From NCBI GenBank assembly GCA_024230435.1, contig JAAERL010000611.1, positions 19,572-83,571 of the forward strand: 64,000 nt of DNA. The letters run 5' to 3'. The notes beneath the pieces were generated by a model, which saw only the letters and a list, made by a program, of their open reading frames with translations, searched no databases and was not told the DNA's origin. The stretch comes from Desulfobacteraceae bacterium. GTDB taxonomy: Bacteria; Desulfobacterota; Desulfobacteria; Desulfobacterales; Desulfosarcinaceae. Of the stretch, positions 63,634 to 64,000 are shown piece after piece (position 1 is the first letter of the stretch; every line of letters starts with the position of its first letter). A program made the translations under genes and the position numbers.

Positions 63634-63705
63634 GTGTTCAATAATTTCGAATCATTAATTCGTCATCCAAGTTTTATCCCCGGAATATCACCATATGCCT
63701 ATGGT
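63634..63705 (-). repeat. Repeat family A, copy A5 (partial, inverted)
   Basis: AGTGTTCAATAATTTCGAAT at the left, then AGTTTTATCCCCGGAATATC and CATATGCCTATGGTAAA, which match A4. The far end has decayed. Together with a weaker match right after the fabH stop (AGTGTCAGTCGATGTAATGG near 63461), it makes up most of the 344-base gap 63458-63801. Confidence 0.6.
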
Positions 63706-63801
63706 AAAGGTGTGGAATCTGCAAATTGCCCGATTTTGCTTAACTTGATCTGTATTGCCTTTTGAACAAAAAATAAGCGGCGCATTCTCCATCCTCTAAG
63801 C

Positions 63802-64000
63802 CTAGCGTAGGGTGGCCCCTGTGTCAGGATGGATGCCGCTATTCTGGTTTTCGATATATCGCTTAATTACCGATAATGAAGCGCCACCAGCCGATACAAT
63901 GCAGTAGGACCGCGACCAGAGAACAGGCTTCGAATAAAAATTTTTCAAATACCCGGCAAGCTCTTTTCTGAGTTGTCTGGAACTGATCGTTTTAAGCGTA
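63802..64000 (-). mobile_element. IS200/IS605-family transposase TnpA, C-terminal part (runs off window)
   Basis: Read leftward from the window edge, an uninterrupted frame of 65 residues ends with a TAG at 63804-63802. It contains RQLRKELAGYLKNFYSKPVL, LWSRSYCIVSAGGASLSVIK and KRYIENQNSG. These are the LWSxSYF..GGA and IKxYIExQ motifs of Y1 (HUH) transposases, with the presumed catalytic Tyr intact. Only the C-terminal half is in the window, so completeness is unknown. Confidence 0.8.

Noticed and set aside
1..64000. CRISPR arrays, prophage or antiphage gene sets
   Set aside because: No regularly spaced direct repeats, cas genes, phage structural genes or known defence proteins were seen. 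The short repeats are dispersed singly and have inverted ends.
1..64000. tRNA or rRNA genes
   Set aside because: No cloverleaf with a GTTCRANNC T-arm and matching acceptor stem was recognised by eye; a covariance-model scan would be needed to exclude one firmly.

Overview
The window looks like chromosomal DNA of a Gram-negative, LPS-bearing member of the Desulfobacterota (former Deltaproteobacteria), most likely near the Desulfobacteraceae. Reasons: a full outer-membrane biogenesis set (OmpH/Skp, BamA, LolCD, LptFG, MsbA, WaaA, LpxK, heptose genes), the order DUF4416-yicC-remA-gmk, an ATP synthase operon holding only atpZ-atpI-atpB-atpE, and an NADP-type isocitrate dehydrogenase beside comF, pgeF and pyrK. 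The species assignment is inference; no rRNA or tRNA gene was seen.

Layout. 1-6760 (minus): lysS-lolC-lolD-bamA-ompH. 7178-17101: lptF-lptG-waaA-lpxK and glycosyltransferases of the LPS core. 17522-22703: a four-gene cassette with visibly more C/G at third codon positions than its surroundings (GT-C membrane glycosyltransferase, alpha/alpha-toroid protein, UPF0104-type membrane protein, DPM1-like GT2). 22799-31680: more glycosyltransferases, heptosyltransferases waaC/waaF, a lipid A acyltransferase and msbA. 32139-36460: a deoxyhypusine-synthase-like gene of unknown role, gmhA, hldE and a UDP-glucuronate decarboxylase. 36624-44223: trm112, DUF4416, yicC, remA, gmk, rlmB, icd, comF, pgeF, pyrK. 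44501-46190: F0 genes. 47001-48353: a divergent dnaA. 48717-54101 (minus): rpsF-rpsR-rplI, then dnaB-hflX-suhB and a small Cys protein. 54598-63457: hemL, a lipoprotein, an M23 peptidase, a sigma-54 activator, mpl and a fabH-type gene. The right edge carries the 3' end of an IS200/IS605-type transposase.

The genes cooperate mainly in envelope building. GmhA and HldE feed ADP-heptose to WaaC/WaaF; LpxK, WaaA and the LpxL-type enzyme build Kdo-lipid A; MsbA flips it; LptFG extracts it; BamA, OmpH and LolCD serve proteins and lipoproteins. PgeF, Mpl and the M23 enzyme act on peptidoglycan.

The most unusual feature is the density of short non-coding repeats with inverted ends. At least three families (called A, B, C here) and a fourth degenerate inverted pair (D) sit between genes, often directly at gene 3' ends. 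In three genes the stop codon is formed by the first bases of the repeat. Other points of interest are the toroid/GT-C cassette, the DHS-like gene lacking the usual lysine, a DnaA with altered Walker A and DNA-binding signatures, an extra N-terminal domain on BamA, and Na+-type residues in the ATP synthase c subunit. No CRISPR array and no antiphage system were recognised.
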